DNA from: Hydrogenophaga pseudoflava
GTDB lineage: Bacteria > Pseudomonadota > Gammaproteobacteria > Burkholderiales > Burkholderiaceae_C
Assembly: GCF_031020795.1 (NCBI RefSeq)
Contig: NZ_JAVHJP010000002.1
Location: forward strand, 736,538 to 800,537
Direction: 5' to 3'
Length of the DNA: 64,000 nucleotides
This document shows, in pieces, positions 1-12,190 of this stretch (the stretch's first letter is position 1; the number at the start of each line of letters is the position of its first letter). The notes under the pieces were generated by a model. The model had not been told where the DNA came from. It saw only the letters and a program-made list of their open reading frames with translations, and searched no databases. The position numbers were made by a program, and so were the translations under genes.

Positions 1-671
1 AGACGGACGCCGGTGAGCCCGCCGGCTTCGACGTGGACGTGGCCAAAGCCCTGTGCGACGAACTCAAGAGCAAGTGTGTGTTCGTCGAGCAGGCCTGGGA
101 CGGCATGATTCCCGGTCTGCTGGCCAAGAAGTACGACGCGATCATTTCCTCGATGTCCATCACCGAAGAGCGCAAGCAGTCGGTTGATTTCACGGGCAAG
201 TACTACAACACGCCGTCCTGCGTGGTCGTCAAGACCGCGCTGAACCTGGGCGCCGAAGCCGCGGGCTTCAAGGGCAAGAAGCTGGGCGTGCTGAAGGCCT
301 CCACCCAGGAAAAGTACGCCATGGGTGAGCTCAAGACCGCCGGTGCCACCGTGGTGCCGTACGATGCGCAGGACCAGGTCTACCTGGACATCAAGTCCGG
401 CCGTCTGGACGGCACCGTGGCCGACGTGGTTGAAGTCCAGGGTGGCTTCCTGTCCACGCCGGACGGCAAGGACTACAGCTGCGCCGGTGGCCGCATTCCC
501 GTCGAGTTCGACGCCAAGTACTTTGGCGCCGGCGCCGGCGTGGCCATCCGCAAGGAAGACACCGCCCTGCGCGACGCGCTGGACGCGGGCATCAAGGCCA
601 TCCGCGACAACGGCAAGTGGAAAGAACTCTCCGAGAAGCACGTCCCTGGCGTGGACATCTGGGGCTCCTGA
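1..671 (+). CDS. aotJ: Periplasmic arginine/ornithine-type binding protein, 5' partial (AotJ/HisJ-like)
   Basis: This is the solute-binding subunit of a polar amino-acid ABC importer; it captures a cationic amino acid in the periplasm. The reading frame is open to the window edge (first full codon at base 3), so the signal peptide and N-terminus are missing and about 222 residues remain. The SBP_bac_3 signature SITEERKQSVDFTGKYY and the final helix ending in GVDIWGS are typical. Two permeases, an AotO-like protein and an ATPase follow on the same strand in the order aotJ-Q-M-O-P known from Pseudomonas. Arginine/ornithine as substrate is inferred from that order; lysine or histidine is possible. 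Confidence 0.85.
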   Translation, partial: TDAGEPAGFDVDVAKALCDELKSKCVFVEQAWDGMIPGLLAKKYDAIISSMSITEERKQSVDFTGKYYNTPSCVVVKTALNLGAEAAGFKGKKLGVLKASTQEKYAMGELKTAGATVVPYDAQDQVYLDIKSGRLDGTVADVVEVQGGFLSTPDGKDYSCAGGRIPVEFDAKYFGAGAGVAIRKEDTALRDALDAGIKAIRDNGKWKELSEKHVPGVDIWGS

Positions 672-697
672 TCCGCTGAGCTGAACCGCGAGCGCCG

Positions 698-1399
698 ATG
701 ACGACCTATTTCATCCAGATCCTCCAGGGCCTGCTGGTCACCCTCGGCGTCTCGCTGGGCGCCCTTCTTGTCGCCGCCGTGCTCGGCCTGGCCGGCGCGG
801 CGGCCAAACTCTCTCCCTACCGCTGGCTCAACTGGCTCGGCGACATCTATTCCACCGTCATCCGGGGTGTCCCGGACCTGGTGTGGATGCTGCTCCTGTA
901 CTTTGGCGGGCAGATCCTGATCAACGACATCTTCGAGGCCATGGGCTACCGCAGCGGCCCGCAGATCAACCCCTTCGTGGCGGGCGTGCTCACCATCGGC
1001 TTCGTCTACGGCGCCTACATGACCGAGACTTTCCGCGGCGCGATCATGAGCGTGCCCAAAGGGCAATCGGAGGCCGGGTGGGCCTACGGCATGAGCCGCT
1101 TCTACACCTTCCGCCGCATGGTGCTGCCACAGATGGTGCGCTTTGCCTTGCCCAGCTTCACGAACAACTGGCTGGTGCTGCTCAAGGCCACCGCCCTCGT
1201 CTCGGTGATCGGCCTGGCCGACATCACCAACCTGGCCAAGCAGGCTGGTGCGGCCGCACGCGGCGACATTCCCGGTGCCGCCATCATCTTCATGGCCTTC
1301 GCCGGCTTTCTCTACCTTCTGATCTCCACCGTCAGCCTGATCCTGCTGCGCAAGGCCGAAGCCCGCTATTCCGTGGGCGTGAAGCGGGGTGAGTTCTGA
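698..1399 (+). CDS. aotQ: Amino-acid ABC transporter permease (AotQ/HisQ-like)
   Basis: This inner-membrane permease forms half of the translocation channel of the importer. The 233-residue protein has about five hydrophobic segments and an EAA-type loop (SEAGWAYGMSRFYTFRRMVLP, roughly residues 127-147) that docks on the ATPase. The length is normal for HisQ proteins. The ATG lies 27 nt after the binding-protein stop, and the stop codon overlaps the start of the next permease by one base (TGATG), which indicates translational coupling. Confidence 0.88.
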   Translation: MTTYFIQILQGLLVTLGVSLGALLVAAVLGLAGAAAKLSPYRWLNWLGDIYSTVIRGVPDLVWMLLLYFGGQILINDIFEAMGYRSGPQINPFVAGVLTIGFVYGAYMTETFRGAIMSVPKGQSEAGWAYGMSRFYTFRRMVLPQMVRFALPSFTNNWLVLLKATALVSVIGLADITNLAKQAGAAARGDIPGAAIIFMAFAGFLYLLISTVSLILLRKAEARYSVGVKRGEF

Positions 1400-2115
1400 T
1401 GGACAAGTTCGCGATCATTTTTCAGCCGCAGAACCTCGCGCTGTACTGGACCGGTTTCCTGGCGACCATGGAGTTGCTGGCCATCAGCCTGCTGGCGGGC
1501 GGCCTGCTCACGCTGCCCCTGACGCTGATGAGGGTCTCGCGCAACCGCTGGGTGTCGACCCCGGTCTGGCTGTTCACCTATGTGGTGCGCGGCACACCGC
1601 TGCTGATCCAGGTCTATTTCATCTACTACGGCATCGCCCAACTCGAATGGGTGCAGTCGCTGTGGGACACGGTCTGGCCCTGGACGCTGTTCAAGGACCC
1701 CTTCTTCTGCGCTGTGGCCGCGTTTTCGCTCAACACCTGCGCCTACACGGTGGAAATGCTGGCGGGCGCCATCAAGGAAACACCCGCCGGCGAGATCGAG
1801 GCCGCACAGGCGGCCGGCTACAGCAAGTGGAACATGATGTTCCGCCTGGTGCTGCCCAGTGCCCTGCGCCGCACCCTGCCCGGCTACTCCAACGAAGTCG
1901 TGATGATGCTGCACGCCACCTCGCTGGCCAGCGTCGTACCCGCGCTGTACGACCTGACCAACGCGGCGTACGCGATCTACAAGACCTACTACCTGGCCTT
2001 CCAGCCCTTCATCGTGGTGGCGGTGCTGTACTTCATACTGACCTTCGCCCTGGTCTACGTGTTCCGGCTGCTGGAAAAGCGCTTCCTGGCCTATCTGCGT
2101 CCGCGCACGCACTGA
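1399..2115 (+). CDS. aotM: Amino-acid ABC transporter permease (AotM/HisM-like)
   Basis: This is the second permease subunit, 238 residues, pairing with the preceding protein to form a heteromeric channel. The EAA loop is visible as IEAAQAAGYSKWNMMFRLVLP near residue 133, followed by the conserved terminal helices. Its start overlaps the aotQ stop. The order and coupling are those of HisQ/HisM systems. The substrate is inferred from the operon, not from residues seen here. Confidence 0.88.
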   Translation: MDKFAIIFQPQNLALYWTGFLATMELLAISLLAGGLLTLPLTLMRVSRNRWVSTPVWLFTYVVRGTPLLIQVYFIYYGIAQLEWVQSLWDTVWPWTLFKDPFFCAVAAFSLNTCAYTVEMLAGAIKETPAGEIEAAQAAGYSKWNMMFRLVLPSALRRTLPGYSNEVVMMLHATSLASVVPALYDLTNAAYAIYKTYYLAFQPFIVVAVLYFILTFALVYVFRLLEKRFLAYLRPRTH

Positions 2116-2137
2116 TTTCGTTTTTCTCCTTTCTCGG

Positions 2138-3259
2138 ATGCGACAGCTCCACCACCACCTGCTCTCTCCTTCGCTGGGTACCCAGCGCCAGGTCACCAGC
2201 CTGCACTTCGGTCAGGGCGCCAACGGACGCAAGGCCTACATCCAGTCCAGCCTGCACGCTGACGAACTGCCCGGCATGCTCACCGCCCACAAATTGCGGG
2301 GGCTGCTGGAGGCGGCCGAGTCGGCCGGCGAGATTCCCGGCGAGGTCGTGCTGGTGCCGGTCAGCAACCCGATCGGCCTGGACCAGAGTCTGATGCATCA
2401 TCAGGTCGGCCGCTTCGAACTGCTGACCATGGAGAACTTCAACCGGAACTACCCGGACTTCTTCAACCTGGTCAAAGACCGGATCGCGCCGAAGCTGACA
2501 CCGGACGGGGATACCAACAAGGACATTGTGCGGGCGGCCATGCACGAGGTGCTGGGCGAGCAGGTGGTGAGCACCGAACTGGAGAGCCTGCGCCGGGTGC
2601 TGATGAGCCTGGCCTGCGACGCCGACGTGGTGCTGGACCTGCACTGTGACTTCGAAGCCATTCTTCACATGTACGTCGAGCAGCCCATGCTCGACCTGAT
2701 GGCGCCTCTGGCCCGCCTGCTCGGTGCCCAGACGCTGCTGTGGGCCCGGGGCTCGGGCCCGTCGATCTCCTTCGACGAGGCGCTGTCCGGTCCGTGGTGG
2801 CGCCTGCAGGCGCATTTCGCCGACCGCGCACCGATCCCGCTGGGCTGTGCCAGCACCACCGTCGAGCTGCGCAGCCAGACCGATGTGTCGGACGCCTTCG
2901 CAACACAGGATGCCCGGGCCATCGTCGGCTACCTGCGCCACGCCGGCGTGATGTCCGGACCGGCCCCTGCCCTGCCCGAACCACAGTGTGAGCCGACGCC
3001 GCTGGCCGGTACGGAAGCGTCGCATGCCCCGCACCCGGGCGTGATCGACTTTGTCGCCCAAGTTGGCGAGCGGGTGGCCGCCGGCCAGCTGCTGGCACGG
3101 GTGATCGACCCTCTGGCGCCACGCGAAACCGAGATCCGCAGCAGCATCGAAGGCATCGTTTACGCCCGCCACAACCTGCGCTGGGCCACGACGGGCATGG
3201 AGCTCTGCCGGGTGGCCGGCCACACCCCGATCCGCTCCGGCAACCTGCTGAGCCCCTGA
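2138..3259 (+). CDS. Succinylglutamate desuccinylase/aspartoacylase-family protein (AotO-like)
   Basis: This 373-residue protein belongs to the M14-like zinc hydrolase family that includes AstE and aspartoacylase. A zinc motif H40-x2-E43 (LHADELPG) is followed by the substrate-loop sequence NFNRNYPDF and a third ligand in LDLHCDFEA. The N-terminal half is the hydrolase domain and the C-terminal 70 residues resemble the beta-barrel extension of the family. It sits inside the ABC operon between the permeases and the ATPase, as AotO does in Pseudomonas arginine transport operons. It may deacylate an acylated amino acid taken up by the transporter. The substrate is unknown. Confidence 0.8.
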   Translation: MRQLHHHLLSPSLGTQRQVTSLHFGQGANGRKAYIQSSLHADELPGMLTAHKLRGLLEAAESAGEIPGEVVLVPVSNPIGLDQSLMHHQVGRFELLTMENFNRNYPDFFNLVKDRIAPKLTPDGDTNKDIVRAAMHEVLGEQVVSTELESLRRVLMSLACDADVVLDLHCDFEAILHMYVEQPMLDLMAPLARLLGAQTLLWARGSGPSISFDEALSGPWWRLQAHFADRAPIPLGCASTTVELRSQTDVSDAFATQDARAIVGYLRHAGVMSGPAPALPEPQCEPTPLAGTEASHAPHPGVIDFVAQVGERVAAGQLLARVIDPLAPRETEIRSSIEGIVYARHNLRWATTGMELCRVAGHTPIRSGNLLSP

Positions 3260-3273
3260 CAGACCCACGCACC

Positions 3274-4041
3274 ATGACCACCAAACTTGAAGCGATCGAC
3301 ATCCGCAAGAGCTACGGCTCACACGAGGTGCTCAAGGGCATTTCCCTGACGGCCAAGGCCGGCGACGTGATCAGCATCATCGGCTCATCCGGCTCGGGCA
3401 AGTCCACCTTTCTGCGCTGCATGAACCTGCTCGAACGCCCTCAGCAGGGCCGCATCGTCGTGGCCGGCGAGGAACTCAAGCTGGTCACCGCCAAGGACGG
3501 CATGCTCAAGGCCGCCGACGAAAAGCAGCTGCAGCGTCTGCGCGCCAAGCTGGCCATGGTGTTCCAGCACTTCAACCTCTGGTCGCACCTGACCGTGCTG
3601 GAGAACGTGATCGAGGCGCCGATGCACGTGCTCGGCAAGGGCAAGGACGAGGCCGTCGCCACCGCACGCAAGTACCTCGAAAAAGTCGGTCTGCGGGACG
3701 TCGAGGGCAAGTACCCGGCCCACATGTCGGGTGGCCAGCAGCAACGCGTCGCAATAGCCCGCGCGCTGGCCATGGAGCCCGAGGTGATGCTGTTCGACGA
3801 GCCCACCAGTGCGCTCGACCCCGAACTCGTCACCGAGGTGCTGCGCGTAATGCGAACCCTCGCCGAGGAAGGCCGCACCATGGTGGTGGTGACGCACGAA
3901 ATGGGTTTTGCGCGCGAGGTCAGCAACCACGTGCTGTTCCTGCACCAGGGGCGCATCGAGGAACAGGGCAACCCGCGCGAGGTGCTGGTCAATCCCACGT
4001 CCGAGCGGCTGTCCCAGTTCCTTTCGGGCAAGCTCAAGTAG
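3274..4041 (+). CDS. aotP: Amino-acid ABC transporter ATP-binding protein (AotP/HisP-like)
   Basis: This cytoplasmic ATPase drives the importer. The 255 residues carry Walker [10 protein letters not shown] (37-45), a Q-loop at MVFQHFN, the ABC signature SGGQQQR, Walker [14 protein letters not shown] and the switch histidine in [10 protein letters not shown]. Length and motifs match HisP/GlnQ. It is the last gene of the operon: a hairpin follows at 4069-4094 and the next gene is unrelated. The argR-type regulator that follows aotP in Pseudomonas is absent. Confidence 0.9.
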   Translation: MTTKLEAIDIRKSYGSHEVLKGISLTAKAGDVISIIGSSGSGKSTFLRCMNLLERPQQGRIVVAGEELKLVTAKDGMLKAADEKQLQRLRAKLAMVFQHFNLWSHLTVLENVIEAPMHVLGKGKDEAVATARKYLEKVGLRDVEGKYPAHMSGGQQQRVAIARALAMEPEVMLFDEPTSALDPELVTEVLRVMRTLAEEGRTMVVVTHEMGFAREVSNHVLFLHQGRIEEQGNPREVLVNPTSERLSQFLSGKLK

Positions 4042-4068
4042 GTCGCGGCGACGTCCGCCAATCGGGCG

Positions 4069-4094
4069 AACAGCGGGGTTTCCGTCCTGCTGTT
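4069..4094 (+). terminator. Candidate terminator hairpin after aotP
   Basis: AACAGCGGG pairs with CCTGCTGTT (9 bp with one G-T wobble) around an 8-nt loop, 27 nt after the aotP stop. Only a TTT follows shortly downstream, so an intrinsic terminator is plausible but weak. Confidence 0.4.
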
Positions 4095-4168
4095 GGCGGG
4101 TTTCTGTGGGGTCCGGATGCGAGAGCATTGCTGCATCCCGGAACCACCCGCCAGAAAGGAAACTCTCC

Positions 4169-4942
4169 ATGAGCACCGTCGACACCAGCAACTCCAGCGC
4201 CTGGTCACAGACCTTGTCGTCCCTGAGCGGTGCAATGTCCAGCTACCTGCAGGACAAGATGCACAAGAAGATGGATGCCGATGGCGACGGTGGCGTCAGC
4301 CAGAGCGAATTCCAGGCGGCACTTGAAAAGGTCGCCGGCAAGCTGGGCGTGGACGCGGGCAAGGGCGCGTCCGAGCTGTACGCCTCGCTGGATGCCAACA
4401 AGGACGGTGCACTCAACGGCAGCGAGGTCGGGACCTTGCTGCAAAACCTCTTCTCCTCGGCCTCCAACACCCAGGCGTTTGTGCAGTCGCGCGGCGACGA
4501 GGCCCGGTTCGCCGAGCTCGATGCCGACAACGACGGCCAGATCTCGATGGCCGAATTCGGCATCACCCCGGCCACGGGAACCACGGTGGTGCAGACCACC
4601 ACGGTGATCACGACCACACAGGAGATCGCATCGGACGGTGCCACCGCGCCGGCCGGAGGCAGCGGTTCCACCACACCGGTCACGGCGGCCCCCGTGCACA
4701 CGGCCAGCACGCCGGATGACACCACGGTGGTCGCCAGCGCCGAGGACGCGGCCGCCACCGAGGACGCGTCGCTGCAGGCCCTGATGCAGACCGTCGACAC
4801 CGATGGCAGCGGCGACATCTCCAGTACCGAGCTGAACGCCTACGTGGCCAAGCTCAGTGCGCAGGCCGAGGCCGCCAGCAAGCGCTACAACGACACCGCC
4901 CTGGCCTCACTGGGCGGCGGCAGCCTCAACGAATCGGCCTGA
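4169..4942 (+). CDS. EF-hand calcium-binding protein with four loops
   Basis: This 257-residue protein probably binds calcium. Four canonical 12-residue EF-hand loops are visible: D36-E47 (DADGDGGVSQSE), D75-E86 (DANKDGALNGSE), D118-E129 (DADNDGQISMAE) and D210-E221 (DTDGSGDISSTE). A Thr/Ser/Pro/Ala-rich linker (about 135-200) separates loop three from loop four. No signal peptide is seen, so it is cytoplasmic or secreted by an unrecognised route. The ATG at 4169 follows AGAAAGGA. It stands alone and is convergent with the acylase gene, 16 bp away. The biological role is unknown. Confidence 0.85.
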   Translation: MSTVDTSNSSAWSQTLSSLSGAMSSYLQDKMHKKMDADGDGGVSQSEFQAALEKVAGKLGVDAGKGASELYASLDANKDGALNGSEVGTLLQNLFSSASNTQAFVQSRGDEARFAELDADNDGQISMAEFGITPATGTTVVQTTTVITTTQEIASDGATAPAGGSGSTTPVTAAPVHTASTPDDTTVVASAEDAAATEDASLQALMQTVDTDGSGDISSTELNAYVAKLSAQAEAASKRYNDTALASLGGGSLNESA

Positions 4943-4958
4943 TACCGGGCGGGCCCGC

Positions 4959-7442
4959 TCAGGGCTTGAGTTCCAGGCGGCTGCGCCACTGTGTCGGCGC
5001 CATTTTCAGCGGCCGGTAATCCACCGCAGCCCATGTGTCGCTCATGTCGCGATAGCGGCTGGAGAGTACGTTGCCGCTCTGCCCGGTCTGGTAGATGAAA
5101 AGGGAGTTCTCCGGATCGGCCAGGTCGTAGATGGCGCGCAGGCTGGCCGCGTGCCGGTTGGCAAAAGGCGCATCGGCCTTGTCCAGGTGGTACTGGCCGA
5201 CATTGACAGTGAACGGGTCGCCGCCCGTTTCCTTGCGAACCTCGAACATGGGCGCCAGCGCACCAACGTTGCTGAACGGTCGGTGCACTGAAATCGCCGG
5301 ATGGGCGGCGCCCCAGCGCCAGCGCGACACATCCGACCCCTGCTGCGCACTGATGCGGTCCAGCGCTCGGTCCAGCGCCGCGGAGCTGGCCGCTGCACAG
5401 CCCTGCGGACCGCACCAGCCGCGGTCGTCGCGCTCCAGAATGCCTTCCACCGCGTTGCGGAAGAGGCGCTTGCCGTAGAGCTTCTCGAACCGCTCCACAC
5501 CCAGCCGCTGGCCGACGACCCCGCGGGTGAACTCGTCGACCCAGACGCTGTAGATCAGCGGCGCGGCGGCGTCGGCGCCCATGTCGCCCTTGAAGTCCTT
5601 GAGCGAAGCCTGCGCCGCAGCGGCGAGCAGGTGGCTGGATGCGGTCTTGCTCAGGTGCGGCAGCAGGCGCAGCGTGGCCTCCGAATGCAGATCGCCATGC
5701 ATGGCGCGGAAGCTGGCCGCGTCGTGCTTCTCCGTCCGCGCCAGCAGCGCCTCAATGCGTTCCTGGCGGTACGGCGCCGCCCAGTCCTGGGTGAGGAAAT
5801 GCGGGTAGTCGGCCGCGTGGATGCGCTGGTTGGCCGTGGCGATCCAGCCCTTGGCGCCATCGTCCTGCGGGGTGTCTTCGTACGGGAGGTAGCCTGTCCA
5901 GTCGTAGCGCGCATCCCAGCCCGGCGACGGGGCCACGCCGCGAATACGGTTGTCCGGGGAACGCAGTGGCACCTTGCCCACGGCCTTGAACGCGATGCGC
6001 CCGCTGCGGTCGGCCATGACCGCGTTCTGCATCGGCGCATGGAAGTGGCGGAAAGCTTCCACCAGGTCGTCGACCGAACGTGCGCGGTTGGAGGCCAGGG
6101 TGGCGTCCACGTTGCGGTTGTCCGCCTCCAGCGCGGTCCAGCGCAGCGCCAGCGCGAAGCGCCCAGTGTCGATGAGGTCGCGCGCACGGCCCGGCGCGTC
6201 GCTGAGCACGGGGCCGTGCCGGCTGGTGCGCACCGTGTGGACCACGTCGGGCTCGCCTTTGACGCGAATGGTTTCAACACGTTCGTCAAACCGCGCCCAC
6301 GCCTCCTGTCCTGCGGGCGCCGGCATGCGGTAGCGGGTCGGGTCACTGGGATCCAACTGCTCCAGATACAGGTCCTGCACGTCGGGCCCCGTGTTGGTGA
6401 AGCCCCAGGCCACGTCGGGCGTACGCCCCAGCACCACGAAGGGCGTGCCCGGCAGCGTGGCGCCGATCACGTCCATGCCTTTGAGGCCGGGCACGTCGGG
6501 CGCCTGCAGGCGGGCGAAGTACCAGATCGCCGGCGCGCTGAGGCCCAGGTGGGGGTCGTTGGCCAGCAGCGGCTTGCCGCTGGCACTGCGCGCGCCCGAC
6601 ACCACCCAGTTGTTCGATCCTTTGCCCTCCACCTCACCCAACGATCGGGTCCACTCGACCACGCCCTGGGCCAGCGCATCCACCGTTGGCCCGGAGTGGA
6701 TGGCGCGAGACTGTTTGCCCTCTGTGGCCGGAAACACTCGCAGCGCCCGGTACAGCTCTGCCAGATCGGCCGAGGCTGCAGGGGCTTCGCCCGGATACGG
6801 CGGAAACAGCTGCCACAGCGCAGGAGTGTCCAGCACCTGCAGTGCGGACAGGCGGGCCAACTCGTTGCCCCAATTGCCACCCAGGTCCAGCGCCATCATG
6901 AGGGCCCAGCCAGCGCTGTCTTCCGGCTCCCAATAGCGCCCTGCCGCAGCTTCGTCACGAGGATCGATGCGCAGGATCTGGAACTCCGGCGACAGGGCCT
7001 GCCCGCGTTCGGCGAAGAAAGCGTTCACGCCATCGCTGTAGGCCTTCAGCGCCGCCCGCCCCTCTTCACTCATGCCTGCCATCTGTGTCTGAGCGGCCTG
7101 GCGGATGCCCAGCGTGCGCATGAGCAGGTCGGTCTCCAGCGTGGAGCGGCCAAATACCTCGGACAGACGTCCGCGCATCAGGCGGCGGTTGAACTCCAGC
7201 TGCCATCCGCGCTCTTGCGCATGCACATAGCCCATGGCCATCCACGCGTCCCGGGGGTCGACGGCGAGGATGTGGGCCACATCGCTGCTGTCGCGTTGCA
7301 CCTGCACTGGCCCGTGCAACCCCGGGAGACGGAGCTCTCCGTCCATCTGGGGCAGGCTCCTCCAGGCGTAAATCGCCAGCCCAGCCACACCGAGCAGGAC
7401 CAGCAACAGCAACAGAACGAAAGTACGGCTCAACCAGCGCAT
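4959..7442 (-). CDS. Penicillin acylase-family (S45) Ntn hydrolase
   Basis: This is an 827-residue precursor of the penicillin G acylase/AHL acylase family, which cleaves amide bonds of acylated substrates. A hydrophobic anchor covers about residues 7-27. The autocleavage site is Gly275-Ser276 in KGSNNWVVSG, which would expose Ser276 as the N-terminal nucleophile of the beta chain, with a conserved NDPHLGL block downstream. Start: ATG at 7442 has GGAGG six bases upstream and is preferred to the in-frame TTG at 7454. Substrate could be beta-lactam, N-acyl homoserine lactone or another amide; sequence alone does not decide. No operon partner is visible. Confidence 0.85.
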   Translation of the reverse strand: MRWLSRTFVLLLLLVLLGVAGLAIYAWRSLPQMDGELRLPGLHGPVQVQRDSSDVAHILAVDPRDAWMAMGYVHAQERGWQLEFNRRLMRGRLSEVFGRSTLETDLLMRTLGIRQAAQTQMAGMSEEGRAALKAYSDGVNAFFAERGQALSPEFQILRIDPRDEAAAGRYWEPEDSAGWALMMALDLGGNWGNELARLSALQVLDTPALWQLFPPYPGEAPAASADLAELYRALRVFPATEGKQSRAIHSGPTVDALAQGVVEWTRSLGEVEGKGSNNWVVSGARSASGKPLLANDPHLGLSAPAIWYFARLQAPDVPGLKGMDVIGATLPGTPFVVLGRTPDVAWGFTNTGPDVQDLYLEQLDPSDPTRYRMPAPAGQEAWARFDERVETIRVKGEPDVVHTVRTSRHGPVLSDAPGRARDLIDTGRFALALRWTALEADNRNVDATLASNRARSVDDLVEAFRHFHAPMQNAVMADRSGRIAFKAVGKVPLRSPDNRIRGVAPSPGWDARYDWTGYLPYEDTPQDDGAKGWIATANQRIHAADYPHFLTQDWAAPYRQERIEALLARTEKHDAASFRAMHGDLHSEATLRLLPHLSKTASSHLLAAAAQASLKDFKGDMGADAAAPLIYSVWVDEFTRGVVGQRLGVERFEKLYGKRLFRNAVEGILERDDRGWCGPQGCAAASSAALDRALDRISAQQGSDVSRWRWGAAHPAISVHRPFSNVGALAPMFEVRKETGGDPFTVNVGQYHLDKADAPFANRHAASLRAIYDLADPENSLFIYQTGQSGNVLSSRYRDMSDTWAAVDYRPLKMAPTQWRSRLELKP

Positions 7443-7510
7443 CAGGACCTCCAAGGGTGGTGCGATGGTAGCGGCGACGGACCGCCGATGCAGCCGTCAG
7501 GGCGAACGAC

Positions 7511-8455
7511 TCAGACGCGGGCGCGACCGTGCCCGAGCACCATCTGGCCGTCCACCAGACGGAAGCTCACTGTGGGTGCGCTGATGTCGGTGAACGGCGC
7601 GCCCATCGAGAACTCGCCGTCGCTGTGCAGCAGACATTCCTGCCGCCTCAGCGCTATCGCGTTCTCGGCGCCGGCAAAGCGCACCCAGGTGCCGTAGCTG
7701 CTGGTGTCTTCCAGCAGATAGTTGCCTGAGCGGATGTCGATGGAGGCGTGCATCCGCGAGACCCGCGGATCGTTCACCACAAAATCGGCCTCGGGCACCC
7801 GGCCGATCTTCAGCGGCAGGTCCGTGAGATTGAACGACTGGCTGGCGTCCAGCCAGCCCAGCTCGATGCCACCGAACACCGATTCGGTGGTCTTGCGCAG
7901 AGCGTGCAGATCGGCCGGAAGCGTCAGAAACTCAGACAGCATCTCGGTCTGCCACTCGATGCGAAAGACCTCCGCCGGCTCGACGCGCCCCTTGATGCGG
8001 ATCGGCCCCAGACTGCGGCTGCGCACGTGCTGTCCCTTGCCCAGTTTGCGGATCACCATGTCGTTGGCCAGTATCTGCTCCGGGCCGGCCAGATCGCTCA
8101 GACGGGATGCCACGTTGACCGCGTCGCCGAAGCAGTCGCCGTCGACTTGCACGACCTGTCCCCGCGCCATGCCGATCTGCATCATCAGCTTGAGGCGGTT
8201 CGGCCACTGGGCCACCCTTTGCGAGTGCTCCTGCTGGATGGTGCTCATGCACTCGACGGCCAGCCGGTTGTTGGTGAACGACAGCAGCACGCCATCGCCG
8301 AGCATCTTGACGACCTTGCCGTTGTGCTCCAGGCCCATGGCACCGATCCATTGGGTCAGCTTGGTCACCGCCTTGGCGGCGCGGTCGTTGCCCAGTGTTT
8401 CAAACACCGAGACGCTGCCGGTCAGGTCCACGAAGGCAATCGTCAGTTCGGCCAT
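7511..8455 (-). CDS. Class III adenylate/guanylate cyclase fused to an FHA domain
   Basis: The 314-residue protein joins an N-terminal class III cyclase domain (about 1-170) to a C-terminal FHA phosphothreonine-binding domain (about 210-305). Metal-binding aspartates are D10 (FVDLTGS) and D54 (MLGDG). The transition-state Asn/Arg pair is N114 and R118 (GDAVNVASRLS). FHA landmarks are IGR, SRMHA and SSYGTW. It probably makes cAMP under control of a phosphoprotein partner. No kinase lies nearby. No membrane segment is seen, so it should be cytosolic. Nucleotide specificity is not settled. Confidence 0.85.
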   Translation of the reverse strand: MAELTIAFVDLTGSVSVFETLGNDRAAKAVTKLTQWIGAMGLEHNGKVVKMLGDGVLLSFTNNRLAVECMSTIQQEHSQRVAQWPNRLKLMMQIGMARGQVVQVDGDCFGDAVNVASRLSDLAGPEQILANDMVIRKLGKGQHVRSRSLGPIRIKGRVEPAEVFRIEWQTEMLSEFLTLPADLHALRKTTESVFGGIELGWLDASQSFNLTDLPLKIGRVPEADFVVNDPRVSRMHASIDIRSGNYLLEDTSSYGTWVRFAGAENAIALRRQECLLHSDGEFSMGAPFTDISAPTVSFRLVDGQMVLGHGRARV

Positions 8456-8838
8456 GGAAATGAGTGGAAGTCGGTCTGGGAGAGGCCGTGCGCTGCAAGA
8501 GTCCTCCGCCGCCAGGACAGCCCGGCAGACGGTAACAGGGTGTGTGGTTTATCACACATTCTGCCGCTTGAGCTCCGGAATTGACGTCGCCCAATGCCGC
8601 TATTGGGAGTATCCACAAGGTTGAGTCCAAAGGACCTAAACAAACCCGCCGCCATTGAACACTTTCCGAAGCAATTGCAGGCGTCGTCACCTGACCTGTA
8701 CACGCAATATCTTAAACAGTCTTTCTAAACGCTTGATTTGGCTGTTGTTTTCTTGACTTTCATCAAGTTACAGAACTTGCTCCCTTGGGCCTGGCGGACT
8801 TATCCTGCGCCCATAACTTCCTATCGTTGGGATCGCAA
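8456..8838. other. Divergent intergenic region, 383 bp
   Basis: No gene is supported here. It separates the cyclase (minus) from a small plus-strand gene. The half nearer the plus-strand gene is AT-richer and holds an FNR-like box (8753-8766) and a possible promoter with TTGCTC at 8777-8782 and TATCCT at 8801-8806, 18 bp apart. Confidence 0.6.
8753..8766. promoter_or_regulatory. FNR/Anr-type box
   Basis: TTGAC-TTTC-ATCAA matches the FNR/Anr consensus TTGAT-N4-ATCAA at nine of ten positions. It lies about 79 bp before the ATG at 8839. If the TATCCT at 8801 is the -10, the box is centred near -53. Oxygen control of the small downstream gene is inferred. Confidence 0.55.
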
Positions 8839-9171
8839 ATGCGCTGGATCAAACCCACCATCCGCCACAGCATCTCCGCCTTGCTGGGCAACGAGGTGCG
8901 AAAGCACTCGCCGGAGTCGCTGGAACCGGTGCGCCAGGCCATGCTTGCGGTTCTGGGTGAAGCAGGAGCACAAGCCAATCCCCGGCTCAAACACCGCCTC
9001 ATGTATGTGCACGATGTGCACGCCCTCTGGTACGCGCGTGCCGAGATGGTGGCCGTGCTGAGCCGGCTGCACGGGGAAGCTCGCGCGGTCGATCTCGTGC
9101 GCAGCGTGACACCGGTGTTCAACGGCCTCCTGCCCAAAGGCCTCATGGAATCCACCCGCTCGGCGCGCTGA
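8839..9171 (+). CDS. Small protein of unknown function
   Basis: I do not recognise this 110-residue protein. It is basic at the N-terminus, predicted mostly helical, lacks a signal peptide and has no metal-binding cysteines. Two in-frame upstream starts exist, but ATG 8839 gives a protein beginning MRWIKPTIRH that sits just after the promoter-like region, so it is preferred. The FNR-like box at 8753 suggests expression responsive to oxygen. It is convergent with the LD-carboxypeptidase, 20 bp away. Confidence 0.6.
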   Translation: MRWIKPTIRHSISALLGNEVRKHSPESLEPVRQAMLAVLGEAGAQANPRLKHRLMYVHDVHALWYARAEMVAVLSRLHGEARAVDLVRSVTPVFNGLLPKGLMESTRSAR

Positions 9172-9191
9172 AGCGCCAGCGAGCAATCCCC

Positions 9192-12125
<2,934 letters not shown>

Positions 12126-12174
12126 GCAACACCTCCTTGGGCTGCAATTGAGAGGCACCCATTCTGCACAAATA

Positions 12175-12190
12175 CTGTCTATTTGTACAG
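12175..12190. promoter_or_regulatory. LexA (SOS) box
   Basis: CTGT-CTATTTGT-ACAG matches the LexA consensus CTGT-N8-ACAG in all eight defined positions, extended as TACTGT...ACAGTT. It is 50 nt upstream of the 2'-5' RNA ligase-family gene on the minus strand. No plus-strand gene starts close enough to be a better target. Confidence 0.65.

Noticed and set aside
5301..7697. Long plus-strand open frame opposite the penicillin-acylase gene
   Set aside because: It mirrors a gene with clear family motifs, has no recognisable domain and is rich in Arg/His/Gln, as expected for a shadow frame in high-GC DNA.
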